DNA of 64,000 nt, taken from NCBI RefSeq assembly GCF_018446385.1, contig NC_055991.1, forward strand, positions 120,261,794 to 120,325,793. The letters are read 5' to 3'. Made by a program: the position numbers and the translations under genes. This stretch comes from Zingiber officinale (Eukaryota; Streptophyta; Magnoliopsida; Zingiberales; Zingiberaceae). The stretch's first letter is position 1, and every line of letters begins with the position of its first letter. The notes below the pieces were generated by a model. That model ran no database searches. It was not told the origin of the DNA and worked only from the letters and a program-made list of their open reading frames with translations. This document shows, piece by piece, positions 47,601 to 59,282 of the stretch.

Positions 47601-50103
47601 GTTGAAAGTGAAGGAAAGTTATATACCCAGAACAGCTTTCAGGACCAGATACGGACACTATGAGTTTGTAGTCATGTCTTTTGGTGTGACTAATGTATCA
47701 GCGGTCTTCATGGACTTGATGAACAGGGTGTTCAGAGAATATCTTGATAAATTTGTTATTGTGTTCATCGACGACATTCTAGTCTATTCCAGGACCCCAG
47801 AGGAGCATGAAACGCACTTGAGAATAGTACTGCAGACCCTACAGCAAAGACAACTTTATGCTAAATTCTCAAAGTGCGAGTTCTGGTTAAATCAGGTGGC
47901 GTTTTTGGGCTACATCATTTCTAAGGAAGGTATCCAAGTGGATCCTGCCAAGATAGAAGCAGTCAACGATTGGCATAGACCCAAGAACGTTAGGGAGATC
48001 AGAAGCTTCCTTGGTCTAGCTGGATATTATAGAAAATTCATGGAGGACTTTTCCAAGATAGCCTCTCCACTAACAACCCTGACCAGAAAGAACAAGAAGT
48101 TTGAATAGTCAGACAAATGTGAGCAGAGTTTTCAAGAGCTGAAAAAGAGACCGACCAATGCTCCCATTCTAACTGTTCCAGAAAGTGACAAGAGTTTTGA
48201 CATCTACAGTGATGCTTCCAAGATGGGCCTAGGAGCTGTACTCATGCAGGAAGGAAAAGTGATAGCTAATGCTTCCAGACAACTCAAAGATTATGAGAAG
48301 AACTACCCCACTCATGATCTTGAGCTGACAGCTGTGGTCTTTGCACTAAAACTCTGGCGACATTATTTGTATGGAGTTCAGTGTAGAATCTTCACAGACC
48401 ATCAGAGTCTTAAGTACTTCTTCACCCAGAAGGACTTAAACATGAGACAGCGTAGGTTGCTAGAGTTGGTCAAGGACTATGACTGTGAAATCCTCTACCA
48501 CCCAGGCAAAGCTAACAAAGTGGCAGATGCACTAAGCAAAAAATCCAGTGCATCCCTGATGTCTTTGTCATCATTAGCCCTACCACTGCAGAAGGAGTTG
48601 TCAGACTTTGGAATGGAAATTATTTATGGGCAACTCTCTGCATTGACCTTAGAGTCTACCTTGCTTGAGGATATACAAAGAAAGTAAAGTGAAGATCCAG
48701 ATATCTAGAAGATCAATCAAGGAATACAAAAAGAAGAAGATACAGAGTTTCGAGTATCAGACAGTGGAGTTCTTTATCAGGGGAATCGTCTTTGTGTTCC
48801 CAATGATGAGGAATTGAGAAAGAAAATTCTAGAAGAAGCTCATAGTACACCTTACTCTATGCATCCTGGTTCTACCAAGATGTACCAAGATGTGAAACAG
48901 AGGTTTTGGTGGTCTGGACTCAAAAGAGATGTTGCAAAATATGTCAGTACCTGTCTGACATGTCAGAGGGTCAAAGAAGAACACCAGAGACCAGGAGGAG
49001 TTCTACAGCCTCTCCCAATACTAGAGTGGAAGTGGGAAGACATATCCATGGACTTTATAACAGGTCTTCCAAGAACTACAAACGGATATGATGTGATATG
49101 GGTAATAGTGGATAGATTGACCAAGTCTGCCTATTTTCTAGCCATCAAGGTGTCTCACTCTATAGAGTAGTTGGCACAACTATATGTTAAGGAGGTGATC
49201 AGACTTCACGGAGTTCCTAAATCTATTATTTCTTATAGAGATGGGTGTTTCACCTCTCACTTTTGGGAGTGTGTTCAGAATGCACTAGGCACCAAACTCA
49301 AGTTCATCACAGCCTTCCATCCTCAGACTGACGGACAGACAGAGCGAGTAAATCAGATTTTAGAAGATATACTCAGAGCTTGTGCGTTAGATTTCAAGGG
49401 AAGTTGGTGCAAGTATCTGTGCTTAGTTGAGTTTGCCTACAACAATAGCTATCAGGCCACCATCAAGATGACACCTTATGAGGCGTTGTATGGCAGGAAG
49501 TGTAGATCACCCATTTGCTAGCAAGAAGTAGGTGAAAGAAAAGAAATGGAAGTAGAGCTGGGCATCCAGACAGAGATGATAGAAGAAACCACTCAGGCTA
49601 TCCAGAAGATCAGACAAAGGATTGAGACTGCCCAGAGTAGACAGAAGAGTTATGCTGACACACGCCGTAGGCCCCTTGAATTCCAAGTAGGGGATTCAGT
49701 GTTTCTCAAGGTTGCTCCGATGAAGGGAGTGATGAGATTTGGCAAGAAGGGAAAGTTAAGTCCTCGCTACGTAGGACCTTACCTGATCACAGAAAGGATT
49801 GGGAAAGTAGCTTACAAGATGGACTTACCACAAGACATGTCAGCAATATACAATGTATTTCATGTCTCTATGCTAAAGAAGTGTCTCCACGACCCTAGCC
49901 AAGTGATTCAGCCTCAGTCAGTGCAAATCCAGGAGGATCTTAGCTATGAGAGCAGACCTACACAGATAGTGGACAGAGAAGTTAAGAGACTAAGGAACAA
50001 AGAGGTGCCACTAGTGAAGGTCATCTGGCAGAACCAGAAGCATGAGGAAGTCACTTGGGAGAGTGAGGACAGCATGAGGCAGAAATATCCAGAGTTATTC
50101 TAA
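47601..50103 (+). pseudogene. Chromovirus pol: RT, RNase H, integrase, chromodomain (broken)
   Basis: The RT begins in mid-domain ([23 protein letters not shown]) and has the FIDD catalytic box. RNase H shows [16 protein letters not shown] and [11 protein letters not shown]. The integrase has the HHCC finger (CLTCQRVK), the core aspartates (SMDFITGLP, SYRDGCFTSHF) and the glutamate of HPQTDGQTERVNQ. The C-terminal end carries the GPY/F-like segment and a chromodomain (about 49945-50100) ending WESEDSMRQKYPELF. In-frame stops at about 48108 (Trp), 48688, 48706 (Trp), 49170 and 49521 (Trp) break it; all segments stay in phase. It is inactive. The chromodomain normally guides integration to heterochromatin. 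Confidence 0.88.
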
Positions 50104-50125
50104 GTTTGAGGACGAACTTTTTATA

Positions 50126-50138
50126 AGGTATGGGGAAT
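50126..50138 (+). other. Polypurine tract of the chromovirus
   Basis: AGGTATGGGGAAT lies directly before the TGTAAC start of the 3' LTR. Confidence 0.75.
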
Positions 50139-53002
50139 TGTAACAACCCAAATTTCCTCAATTTGAGCCCTAAAAGTAATTTAAAAATATTTAAAAATGC
50201 TATAGAAATATTCTAGAGATTTTTAGAGTATTTTTATGTAATTTTTGGAGGTCGTTTGATATTTTTACTAAACGAAAGAAGTTTCGACAAAAAAATGTCC
50301 AAGCCGAGATTCGAACCCATGACCTCCGGCCAAGCCAACCCTTAAGCGAACCCGACCGACCAAGTGTGCAAGCGGTCATTACTGACCAAATAAGGGACAA
50401 ATTATATTTATGTAATAGTAGCTAACGGAAATAATTAAGTTAAGAGGAGAAGGAGATTAATCTCTCGTGACCTAACCTAATTCTCTCCTCTGCTCTTCCC
50501 GTGCGACGCCGATTCTGCCCGAGCGAAGAAAAACGAAGCCCTAGCATCTTTTCGGTGGCCGGCAAAGGGGGATTCCGCGAGCTCTTCTTCGATTAGAGGC
50601 CCTCCGGTCGAAGAGAACACGCGGACACAGAGGAATCGTCGAGATTTGGAGCTCACCCGAAACCCTAGAGCCTTTGCTTCAGTTGTAAGTCCAAGAAACC
50701 GCCGTAAGTTGCTTCTCACCTGCAGTAAGAGTGGTTTCGGAATTTGATTTCACTCTTTACCATCCACAGCATGCTCCTTTGTTTCGGATTGAGTTTGAGC
50801 CGAATTTATGATTGCTAGGGATTTAGTTCTTTTTGTGTTTCGGATCATGTTGCACAGAATCTGTATGTTAGAGGGTTAAGGGTAGATTTAAGATTCTTTT
50901 TCCTTCTTCCTTGCATATATACTGTAACATGCTTAAAGGACTTGTTGCTACCGTGAGTTTCCAAGGGAAGAACATGAAAAGGATTAAGTAAGTGGAGTGT
51001 TTTGCTCCTATTGGTTTCTACCGTGGCACTGAACAGGGAAATGGACTGGGGTTACGGGTTGTTTTGAAGCATGCTTGAAAAATTCTGTTGCTTTATGTTG
51101 TGAACATGTTTGCAAGGATTTTAGTTTCAGCAGATTTTTAGTTTGAACAGCTAGTGTTCTTTGTTTCCTTGCTTTGGATTTCCTGTACAGCATTGGGATG
51201 GCTAGAAGTTTAAGAGTAGCTAGTGTGCTTTGTTTTTCTTGCTTTGGATTTTCCTGTACAGCAGTAATTACTGGTTGGTTTGTGCCGTGGAACATAACAA
51301 GAAGAACAAGCATGTTTTGGATCCATATCAGTTATAGACCTTTTATTGAATTATTAGAGCATGAAATGCTGTAGATTTATAGCTCTTGCTGTTTTTTTTT
51401 CTCCTTGTTGCAATGAAAAGAACAGCCTTGAAGTTAGCATATCAAACTTAGATTTCTTTGTTACCTTAATTAACATCTCAGTTTTAGCATCCCAGTTTTA
51501 TTTGCATTTCTGCAAACACGAACAGCTCTGTTTAGAGCTTAGAACAGCTTTTCTTTAATTGCATGTTTGCAAGCAAGAACAATTTCATATAGGGCTTAGA
51601 ACAACCTTTCTTTATTTGCATTTCTGTTTGTGTAGCAATAGATGTACATGAGCAGATTTTCTAGTTTTCATTTGCTATTATTGAGCACGTGCAGCTTTTA
51701 TTTGCCATGAGTTGAGCATGACTAGCTTTCTTTATTACTAGATATACATGAGCAGGTTCTTTAGTTTTCATTTACTATTTTAACCAGCATGAGCAGCCAT
51801 GTATTTTAGTGGAATAATTATGTGATCTATTAAACCTTTTTAGGGGATTATGAGTAACTATAAGTAAGAAAAGACCAAGGTCTTGATAGGATCCCTAAAT
51901 TTTAAGTATTGGGATCAGCAGCACACCAAGTGCTCAAAGAAATGCCAAGACATTTTATTGTAAGAATATTAAAAGATAACAAGTATTTTATTTTAAAGAG
52001 AGGCTAGTACCCGACTTCCAAGGTTGTCGTTAAACAAATCCAGGTGACCAATTCCAAGGTCTTGGCCCTGGTAAGACCAAGGTCTTTACCCTCGTAAGAC
52101 TGGTGACTAGCTACCACAGTCTCTATTAGGGAGCGTGCATTGGTACTACGCCTGGGCCCAAGAAAGAAGTTGTTTATTATTTTTAAGTATTAAAGTATAA
52201 GTTTTTAACCAAGAGAAACTTTATTATTGTTTTGAAGTAATAAAGAATAAGTTTTGGAACAAATGAAACAAGTTTCACTTATGATTAAAGTCAGCAAGTT
52301 TAGCTTGTTTTAATTTGAAGCATGCAGTATTAGTTTTATTTGTTTCCTGATTAGTTTATTGAGCATGATTAGCTTTACCTTTCAGCATGCAGCTTTATTT
52401 TTGTGTATCATGAGTATGCAGATTATTTTCAGAGTTTTGCTATTAGTTAAGCATGAGTAGCTTTTCTCTTTAGCATTTCAATTTTAGCATTCTTCATATT
52501 ATATGCTCTTTCGAGTTTTGTGAGTTAGATAGCGTTTACTAAGCATTCGCTTATAGTTTACATTTCCTCTTACTGCAGATAAAGGAAAGGAAAAGATATA
52601 GCAAAGGAAGACGACAATGAGGTGTGTGGTGGATGTGTGATGCTAGGACTATGGAGAGATCCGGGGATCTGCCAAGAATTTATTAAGACTGTTTTCGTTA
52701 AATTGTTTAAAGAATTTAGAACTTGTACATGCCATTCTATGGATCGTTTTATCGTCCTTTGCGAGAGTTGATTATTTTGGTTATATATGAACTGTGTGGG
52801 TGTTCGATATATGTTTCAACCGCCTGTGGCTGTTGTATACTGTGTATGTATTAAAGTTTATGGTCATCGGTACAGGGGAGATGTTGTCGAAATTTTTCGG
52901 TAGAGACTCCTCGTGGTTTCGATCATACCGGTTAAGTAGAGTTAGTAGTTAAGTAACGATCACCCTTAGAGAGTAGTAGTAGTAAGAAGGGTGGTCGTTA
53001 CA
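50139..53002 (+). repeat. 3' LTR of the chromovirus (2864 bp)
   Basis: TGTAACAACCC...GTTACA, complete. It has no ORF of substance. A stretch at about 51040-51800 repeats GAGCAG/TTTAGTTT/CTTTTATTTGC phrases. Confidence 0.85.
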
Positions 53003-53129
53003 CTAGCTGCGTCTTTTACTTGACTTCCTGTTCTTCTGAGTTCCTACATACTTAGACACAGGGGTTAAATATTAACAGAACCTAACTTTACTTGGTTGAT
53101 CACATCAAAACTATCACGGGATACTTATA
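53003..53129 (-). repeat. 5' LTR of the split gag-only element, resumed
   Basis: Continues the LTR after the chromovirus: matches 44435-44561, ending CTTATA where the paired LTR has CTTACA. Confidence 0.85.
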
Positions 53130-53527
53130 GAATGGGTATTACTCGGCGTTCAATGCAGGTGAGGGATGATGCTCCTATATAAATAGAGACTAGGATCTTG
53201 AGCAGAATATGCACAAGGAAAAGCTGAAGCTCTTCACCTACATTCCCCCCTCCTCCTCTGTCGTGCTTATCTTGCTCAACATAATATCCGTGATAGCAGT
53301 CGAATACTTCTCAGTTCATCGTGACCACCAGTGCTTGGTGTGCATCACGATTAACCATTCTATCCTGGGAACAGATAACCTGAGAAAACCTCGAAGCACA
53401 GCTGGAGATGGGGCAAATCTGTTTCAAGGAAACTACGTCCATTGCAGACCTCAGTCCGCTTCACCCTCTCAACCGCTTCATCAGCTCTGTCACTCTACCT
53501 GCTCGGGTTGTACTACCTTCTACTATT
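53130..53527 (+). repeat. LTR-like host sequence, right part
   Basis: Follows the GAATG duplication. A TATATAAATAG box lies at about 53177. No recognisable protein is encoded; the ORF at 53209-53538 is unsupported. Confidence 0.4.
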
Positions 53528-53864
53528 TGTTGGTGTAGTTGGCACCAATGGTTAAACCTGAGTTTTGATGAATGACAAATAGGTTAAAGTTAGATGTGTT
53601 GCGATTTAACATTGTTATCGAGTGTGCAGGGTTGACTAACCCTAGTCAGGATGTTCAATTCCTAATTGATTGAAGACCAAATGTATGATTCCGGCAAGTC
53701 AGGATGTTCGATTCCCTATAGATTGAAGTCTAGATGTTGGATTCTGGCAAGAGTCGGGATGTGCGATTCCCGATTGGAGAAGACCAGATGTGTGATTCCA
53801 GTAGGTCGGGATGTGTGATTCCTGGTTGGAGAAGATCATATGTGTGATTTCGATAGGTTGAGAT
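53528..53864 (+). repeat. Start of another Sirevirus-like LTR
   Basis: TGTTGGTGTAGTTGGCACC, similar in layout to 12706 (TGTTGGTGCGGGAAGCACC). Inside are tandem units of about 55-60 bp around TCGGGATGTGYGATTCC. It breaks at 53865 where the second copia element begins; the remainder should lie right of the window. Confidence 0.55.
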
Positions 53865-55699
53865 TGTTGGGTTTTTCGGGGCCACGAAAACCACTTTTCG
53901 CGTCACGGAAACCCCGAAACCCCCAGCCACGGATCCGTGCGAAGTAAAAACTTTCGAAAGCATACGAGTACGAGTTTACAAAAACCTAGATCTACTCTAG
54001 ATCTATAAAGAAGAAGAGCTTATACCTTCGATACGTGCCCTTTTCGTATCCCGCTCGTCCAAGGTGTCGGATCTCGAGAGTGTCAAAGTAGACACTCCTT
54101 TAGAAGTATCCACACGAACAAGTAGGTGGAGAAAAACCACACAAAAAGGTGTGCTAGCACCTTTGGATGGTTCGGCCAAAATAGGAGGAGAGGGAGAGAA
54201 GAAAAATGGAACAAGGAAGAAGATAGAAGTTACTCACCAAAATGAAAACTCCTTTGAAACCTTAAGTGGCTGGCCAAAAATAAAGCATTTAAACCTCCAT
54301 GGGATACCAAGAGTCACAACTCTTGGTCTCCCTCATGAGGTGGCATACACATATGCTAGTCTTGATGATGTGGAGCATCATCATTGGCCCACTCAATGCC
54401 AACTCACCAATGATGTGGCATAAAGTCAAGTCAAATTTGACTCTTCATCTTCCTCCCAAGTCAAGTCAAACTTGACTTAATCTCTCTCATGGTTGATCTA
54501 ATCCAACCATTTAATTCAAGCCAATTTAATATAATGAATCTAATTCATTTAATTAAATTGATTCAATGAGTCATAATCTAAATTAGACTCATTGAACATA
54601 TGAATCAACTTGAGTCCAACTCAATTAGCCCAATTAGGATTACTCTTAATCCAATTTGATTCATCAAATGAATCTAATCCTCTTGGTTCATCATATGAAC
54701 CTAATCTCCATCTAATTGTCCTTAGTGTGTGACCCTATAGGTTCTTGTAACGTTGTCAATGCCCCTAAACCCATTTAGGAGCATAAGTAATGAGATGTGT
54801 CTAGCAACACATCATTACTACCCAAGTTACAAGAATATTGAGATCCAACATCACCTTGTGACTACTAATTGTGACTCCTCACAATATATGACAAGTGTCC
54901 TTCTACCCTAGACATCTAGATTGATCAATGTGAGGCATAGACCGTGTCATCTTCTAATCAATCTAAATCTTGAACTCCAAGTAGACTCACTCAATCAAAT
55001 GAGCTCAATATCTCATATTGACTCATTTGGGCATGACCATGCACTTCGCGGTCTCACTCTATCAAGAATATCGATGTCGCTCCTGTCATATAGGAGGGAT
55101 ATATCCCATCTACATCACTCACATCCCTCTGCATAATTCATTACATACCCGGTAATCGCCTTTATAGTCCACCCAGTTACGGGTGACGTTTGACGAAACC
55201 AAAGTACATAACTCCTTATGTAGGGAACCATGGTGACTTCAGGTCTAAGGACTAGTAGTCATACTAATAGCCACATGAGAAAGTAAATGACACTCATATA
55301 ACGATCCATGATACTTTCTCATGGCGGGTCATTCAGTATACATTCTCCAATGCATACCCATGTGTCAACTTGATATCTCTATATCCATGACTTGTGAGAT
55401 CAAGTCATCGAGTTGACCTACATGCTAGTCTTATTGCATTAACATTGTCCCTGAATGTTAATACTCGACTAGGAATGATTAAGAGTAGTATTCCCTATAT
55501 CATCTCACTATCGGTTCAACTAACCGATTGATATAGGTGAGAACCTTCTACTCAAGGACGCTATTATACTTAGTTTATTTGGCACCAATACAAGTAAGTA
55601 TAATAACCAAAACAAATGCCTTTATTTATATATAAGAATATGATACAATTAGTCCATAATATAATCATCAAATGATTGATTCTATGGCTCTAACTAACA
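53865..55699 (-). repeat. 3' LTR of copia element 2 (1835 bp)
   Basis: Ends TGTTGG and CTAACA are imperfectly inverted, and on the minus strand the LTR start is preceded by a GTGGTAGAT purine-rich tract. The paired LTR is outside the window, so the boundary rests on ends plus the adjacent pol. Confidence 0.75.
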
Positions 55700-55713
55700 A
55701 TCTACCACTAGCA

Positions 55714-57435
55714 CTAGTGCCAATCAGTGTAGGCTCTAAGCCCCAATGACCTAGTGTGACCATCATGCTTCCTCTGTGCCAAAGCCTTAGTCAAGGGATC
55801 TACGATGTTAGCCTCTGTAGGTACTCTCCATATCTTCACATCTCCTCTCTCGATAATCTCTCGAATGAGATGGAAGTGCCGTAGTATGTGTTTGGTCCGC
55901 TGGTGTGAGCGAGGTTCCTTCGCCTGTGCTATAGCTCCATTATTGTCACAATAGAGCTCAATAGGGTCAGCGATACTGGGAACCACCCCAAGTTCAGTGA
56001 TGAACTTGCAGATCCAAACTGCCTCCTTTGCTGCCTCCGATCCAGCAATGTACTCGACCTCTGTCGTAGAATTAGCTATTGTGTCCTGCTTCGAACTCTT
56101 CCAGCTCACAGCACCACCATTAATACAAAATACGAACCCTGACTGCGATCGATAATCATCCTGATCGATCTAGAAGCTGGCATCACTGTAACCCTTTACA
56201 GCTAGCTCATCATTGCCTCCATATATCAAGAAATATTCTTTAGTCCTTCTTAAGTACTTAAGAATATTTTTGACCGCTATCCAGTGACTTTCACCTGGAT
56301 CTGACTGGTATCTGCTCGTCATGCTCAAAGCATACGAGACATCAGGATGAGTACATAGCATGACGTACATGATAGATCCTATGGTTGAGGCATAAGGGAT
56401 CGTATCCATGCGGCCTCTCTCCTCTCTAGAAGAGGGACTTTGAGTCTTCGAAAGACTCACACCATGTGATATCAGCAGAAATCCCTTCTTGGAGTTCTGC
56501 ATGACAAACCGAAGGAGTACCTTGTCAATATATGTACTCTGACTTAGGCCAAGCAATCTCTTAGATCTATCTCTATAGATCTGTATCCTTAGAATGCGGG
56601 ATGCCTCACCTAAGTCCTTCATTGAGAAGCAACTCCCTAGTCAGGTCTTGACAGACTGAAGCAAAGGGATGTCCTTCCCAATGGGTAGTATGTCATCCAC
56701 ATACAATATGAGGAAGACAACTATATCCCCTACAACCTTCTTGTAGACACAAGGCTTATCTTCATTCTTGATGAAATCAAACTATTTGATTGCATCATCG
56801 AATCGAAGATTCCAGCTCCGAGAAGCTTGCTTTAGTCCATAAATGGACCTATGCAGCTTGCATACTCTGCTAGTATGTTGTGGATCTACAAAACCCTCAG
56901 GTTGTGTTATGTACACATCCTCGAGTAGGTTTCTATTCAGAAACGTGATTTTGACATCCATCTGCCATATCTCATAGTCATGGTAAGCTGCAATAGCAAG
57001 CATGATCCGAATGGACTTAAACATCGCTATTGGAGAAAAGGTTTCATCATAGTCAATACCATGAATCTGCTTGAAACCTTTAGCTACCAAGCGACCCTTA
57101 TAGATAAGTCCATCCATGTCAGTCTTTCTCTTAAAGACCCACTTACACCCAATGAGTTTTACCCCTTCAGGTGGATCAACCAAAGTCCATACTTGGTTGG
57201 TGTACATGGATTCCATCTCGGATCTCATGGCCTCTAGCCATTTCTCGGAATCTGGTCTCATCACAGCTTCCTGATAGGTGGTAGGCTCATCCTCTATGAA
57301 CACAATGTCATCATGGTCAGACAAGAGAAATGAGTATCTCTTAGGCTGACGACTTACCCTATCAGACCTGCGAAGAGGTATGTCTACTTGAACTGGTTGT
57401 TGTTCCTCAACTCCTTGTGGAACAACATCATCCAC
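55714..57435 (-). pseudogene. Copia element 2 RT and RNase H (broken)
   Basis: The minus-strand frames carry the RT start (WTLVDPPEGVKLIGCKWVFKRK), MDVKITFLNRNL with the first catalytic Asp, YGLKQASRSWN, and RNase H with [15 protein letters not shown] and [15 protein letters not shown]. Stops interrupt at a Gln after DDAIK (about 56781), at a Trp near 56640, and at a Gln near 56169. Frame is otherwise kept. The catalytic YVDD region falls at about 56700-56690. Confidence 0.82.
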
Positions 57436-57441
57436 AACACT

Positions 57442-58299
57442 TTATGGTTCCAATTCAACTTCCATCGAGGCTTCAGTGCTATTGTTCGCATCTTGAACTT
57501 CTTCAAGATCGAACGTGCTCCCACTAGTCTTTCTAGAAACAAAGTCCCTTTCTAGAAAGACCCCAGTCTTTGCCACAACTACCTTGTGCTGACTGGGAAT
57601 GTAGAAGTAATATCCCTTAGTTCCTTGGAATATCCAATAAAATAGCATTTGTCAGATTTGGGTCCTAATTTGTCTGAGACTTGACGTCGAACGTAAGCCT
57701 CACAACCCCAAATCCTTATGAAAGACACCTGGACATCTCTCCTAGTCCATATCCTATATGATGTCTTTATCACGGCCTTGGATGGAACTCAGTTGAGTAT
57801 AAAAGCCGCCGTGTCTAGAGCATAGCCCCAAAAGTATGTCGGAAGATCTGTGTGACTCATCATAGATCGTACCATATCTAATAGGGTACGATTCCTCCTT
57901 TCGGATACACCATTCCACTGTGGTGTTCCAAGAGGAGTGAGTTGGGATAGAATCCCACACTCAGCTAGATAGTCACGAAACTCATGGCTAAGGTATTCTC
58001 CACCTCGATCTGATCGAAGTATCTTAATACTCTTGCTAAGCTGGTTCTGTACTTCATTCTTGAATTCTTTGAACTTTTCAAAAGATTCTGACTTATGTGT
58101 CATCAAGTACACATAATCATATCTACTAAAGTTATCAGTAAATGTGATGAAGTACCTAACCGCCTCTAGTAGCGACATTGAAAGGGCCACATACATCACT
58201 ATGTATGAGTCCTAACAAATCAGTCGCTCCTTCGCTGTGCCCACTAAAGGGAGTCTTGGTCATCTTGTCTAGTAGGCATGACTCGCACGTCTCATAAGA
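57442..58299 (-). pseudogene. Copia element 2 integrase (frameshifted)
   Basis: The core is readable as FTDNFSRYDYVYLM, KILRSDRGGEYLS and GTPQWNGVSERRNRTL (catalytic D and E region), then DMVRSMMSHTDLPTYFWGYALDTAAFILN. After 57789 the match shifts frame twice (57579-57773 and 57442-57648). No intact protein. Confidence 0.8.
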
Positions 58300-58820
58300 T
58301 TAAAAATCAAATGAGTCCAGCAAACCATCCTTATGGAGCTGGGATAAGCGCTTGTCATTTATATTACCTAAGCGACAGTGCCAGAGATAGGTTTGGTTCA
58401 GGTCATTTGACTTAAACCTCTTGGTATTTATGTTATAGATAGAGCTTTCAAGGTCTAGAATGTAGAGTCCGTTCATCAGAAGTGCACTACAATAGAACAT
58501 ATCTTTTAAATAAACAGAACAACATTTGTCCTTAATTATAAAAGAGAAACCTTTCTTGTCCAAACAAAAAACTGAAATTATGTTCTTAGTTAATGCAGGC
58601 ACATAACAACAATCATCCAACTCTAATACAAGCCCAGAGGGTAGAGATAGAAAATAAGTCCTTACAGCAACAGCAGCAACCCGTGCTCCATTGCCTACGC
58701 GTAGGTCCACCTCGCCCTTCGCCAATGCCCTGCTATATCTCAGCGCCTGCACATTAGTACAAATGTGAGATACACATCCGGTATCTAATATCCATGATGA
58801 AGAAATAGATAGATTGACTT
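58300..58820 (-). pseudogene. Copia element 2 protease and pre-integrase region
   Basis: Upstream of the 58752 methionine the same frame reads SSWILDTGCVSHICTN, with the protease DTG active site. It continues through VGNGARVAAVAV, CCYVPALTKNIISV and the pre-integrase finger start (LWHCRLGNINDKRL). The N-terminal protease edge is not clear. Confidence 0.78.
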
Positions 58821-58854
58821 CTATAACATATATACCTGAAGTGGAAGTCTCACT

Positions 58855-59282
58855 TCACTTCTTCTTAAGATCTTCCAGGTACACCTTGCAGTTCCTCTTC
58901 CAGTGCCTGGTCTGACCATAGTGGAAGCAGGTAGCATCCTTGGCGACCCCTCCTTTAGGCTTCAGTGCCTTGCCTTTGCCCATGGCTTGGGACTTTCCTT
59001 TGCCTTTGGGCTTGCCCTTGCCCTTGTGTTTCTGAACCATCAAAACAGAGTGGGGCTTTGCCTTTTTAAGATTCAACTCAGCAGTTCTTAACATGCTAAG
59101 AAGCTCGGGCAGTGGCTTGTCAATTTCGTTCATATTATAGTTTAGAACGAACTGACTATAGCTATCCCGCAAGGATTGCAAGTTCAGGTCAGTGGCCAGC
59201 TCTTGGCCAAGCGGGAATCCCAATCTCTGTAGGTTTTCTATGTACCCAATCATTTTGAGTACACATGGGCCTACGGGAGCCC
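58855..59282 (-). pseudogene. Copia element 2 gag, 3' part only
   Basis: The open frame contains PVGPCVLKMIGYIENLQRLG, LNYNMNEIDKPLPELLSML, a Lys/Gly-rich stretch, and a zinc knuckle CFHYGQTRHWKRNC in which the second Cys is Tyr. The coding match starts abruptly at 59282 next to TGATGTAG, so the N-terminal gag was cut off by the gypsy-like insertion. The missing Cys would weaken zinc binding. Confidence 0.8.

Larger units (their letters stand above)
47409..53002 (+). mobile_element. Ty3-gypsy chromovirus with large internal deletion
   Basis: The element runs from TATAACAACCC (start mutated from TG) to GGTCGTTACA and is flanked by CTTGC (47404-47408) and CTAGC (53003-53007). The 3' LTR is full (50139-53002, 2864 bp), but the 5' LTR keeps only its first 192 bp. 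It then joins the RT domain directly, so the rest of the LTR, the PBS, gag, protease and N-terminal RT are gone. Order RT, RNase H, integrase, C-terminal chromodomain identifies a chromovirus, by sequence style of the Del/Tekay type. Confidence 0.88.
43665..53129 (-). mobile_element. Gag-only Sirevirus-like element, minus strand, split by a chromovirus
   Basis: Flanked by identical GAATG duplications at 43660-43664 and 53130-53134. The left (3') LTR is 43665-44561. The right (5') LTR is 46671-47408 plus 53003-53129, interrupted by the gypsy insertion. The tRNA-Met primer site (46657-46668, minus) is two bases inside the 5' LTR. Only gag is present, with several stops; there is no protease, integrase or RT. 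The internal region is just 2.1 kb. The right LTR start and end are mutated (TATTGG, CTTATA), so the element is old. It resembles the 12706 element in plan but not closely in sequence. Confidence 0.85.
53865..59282 (-). mobile_element. Ty1-copia retrotransposon 2, minus strand, truncated at gag
   Basis: The 3' LTR (53865-55699) is followed on the minus strand by RNase H, RT, integrase, protease and gag in copia order. The gag frame breaks sharply at 59282/59283 where a gypsy-like LTR starts, so the 5' part and 5' LTR should lie beyond the window. The flanking GAGAT (53860-53864) is the expected left target duplication but cannot be paired here. Several stops and frameshifts show that it is inactive. 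Confidence 0.85.

Noticed and set aside
54064-54423. 119-codon ORF in the copia 2 LTR
   Set aside because: Lies wholly within the LTR and has no recognisable domain.
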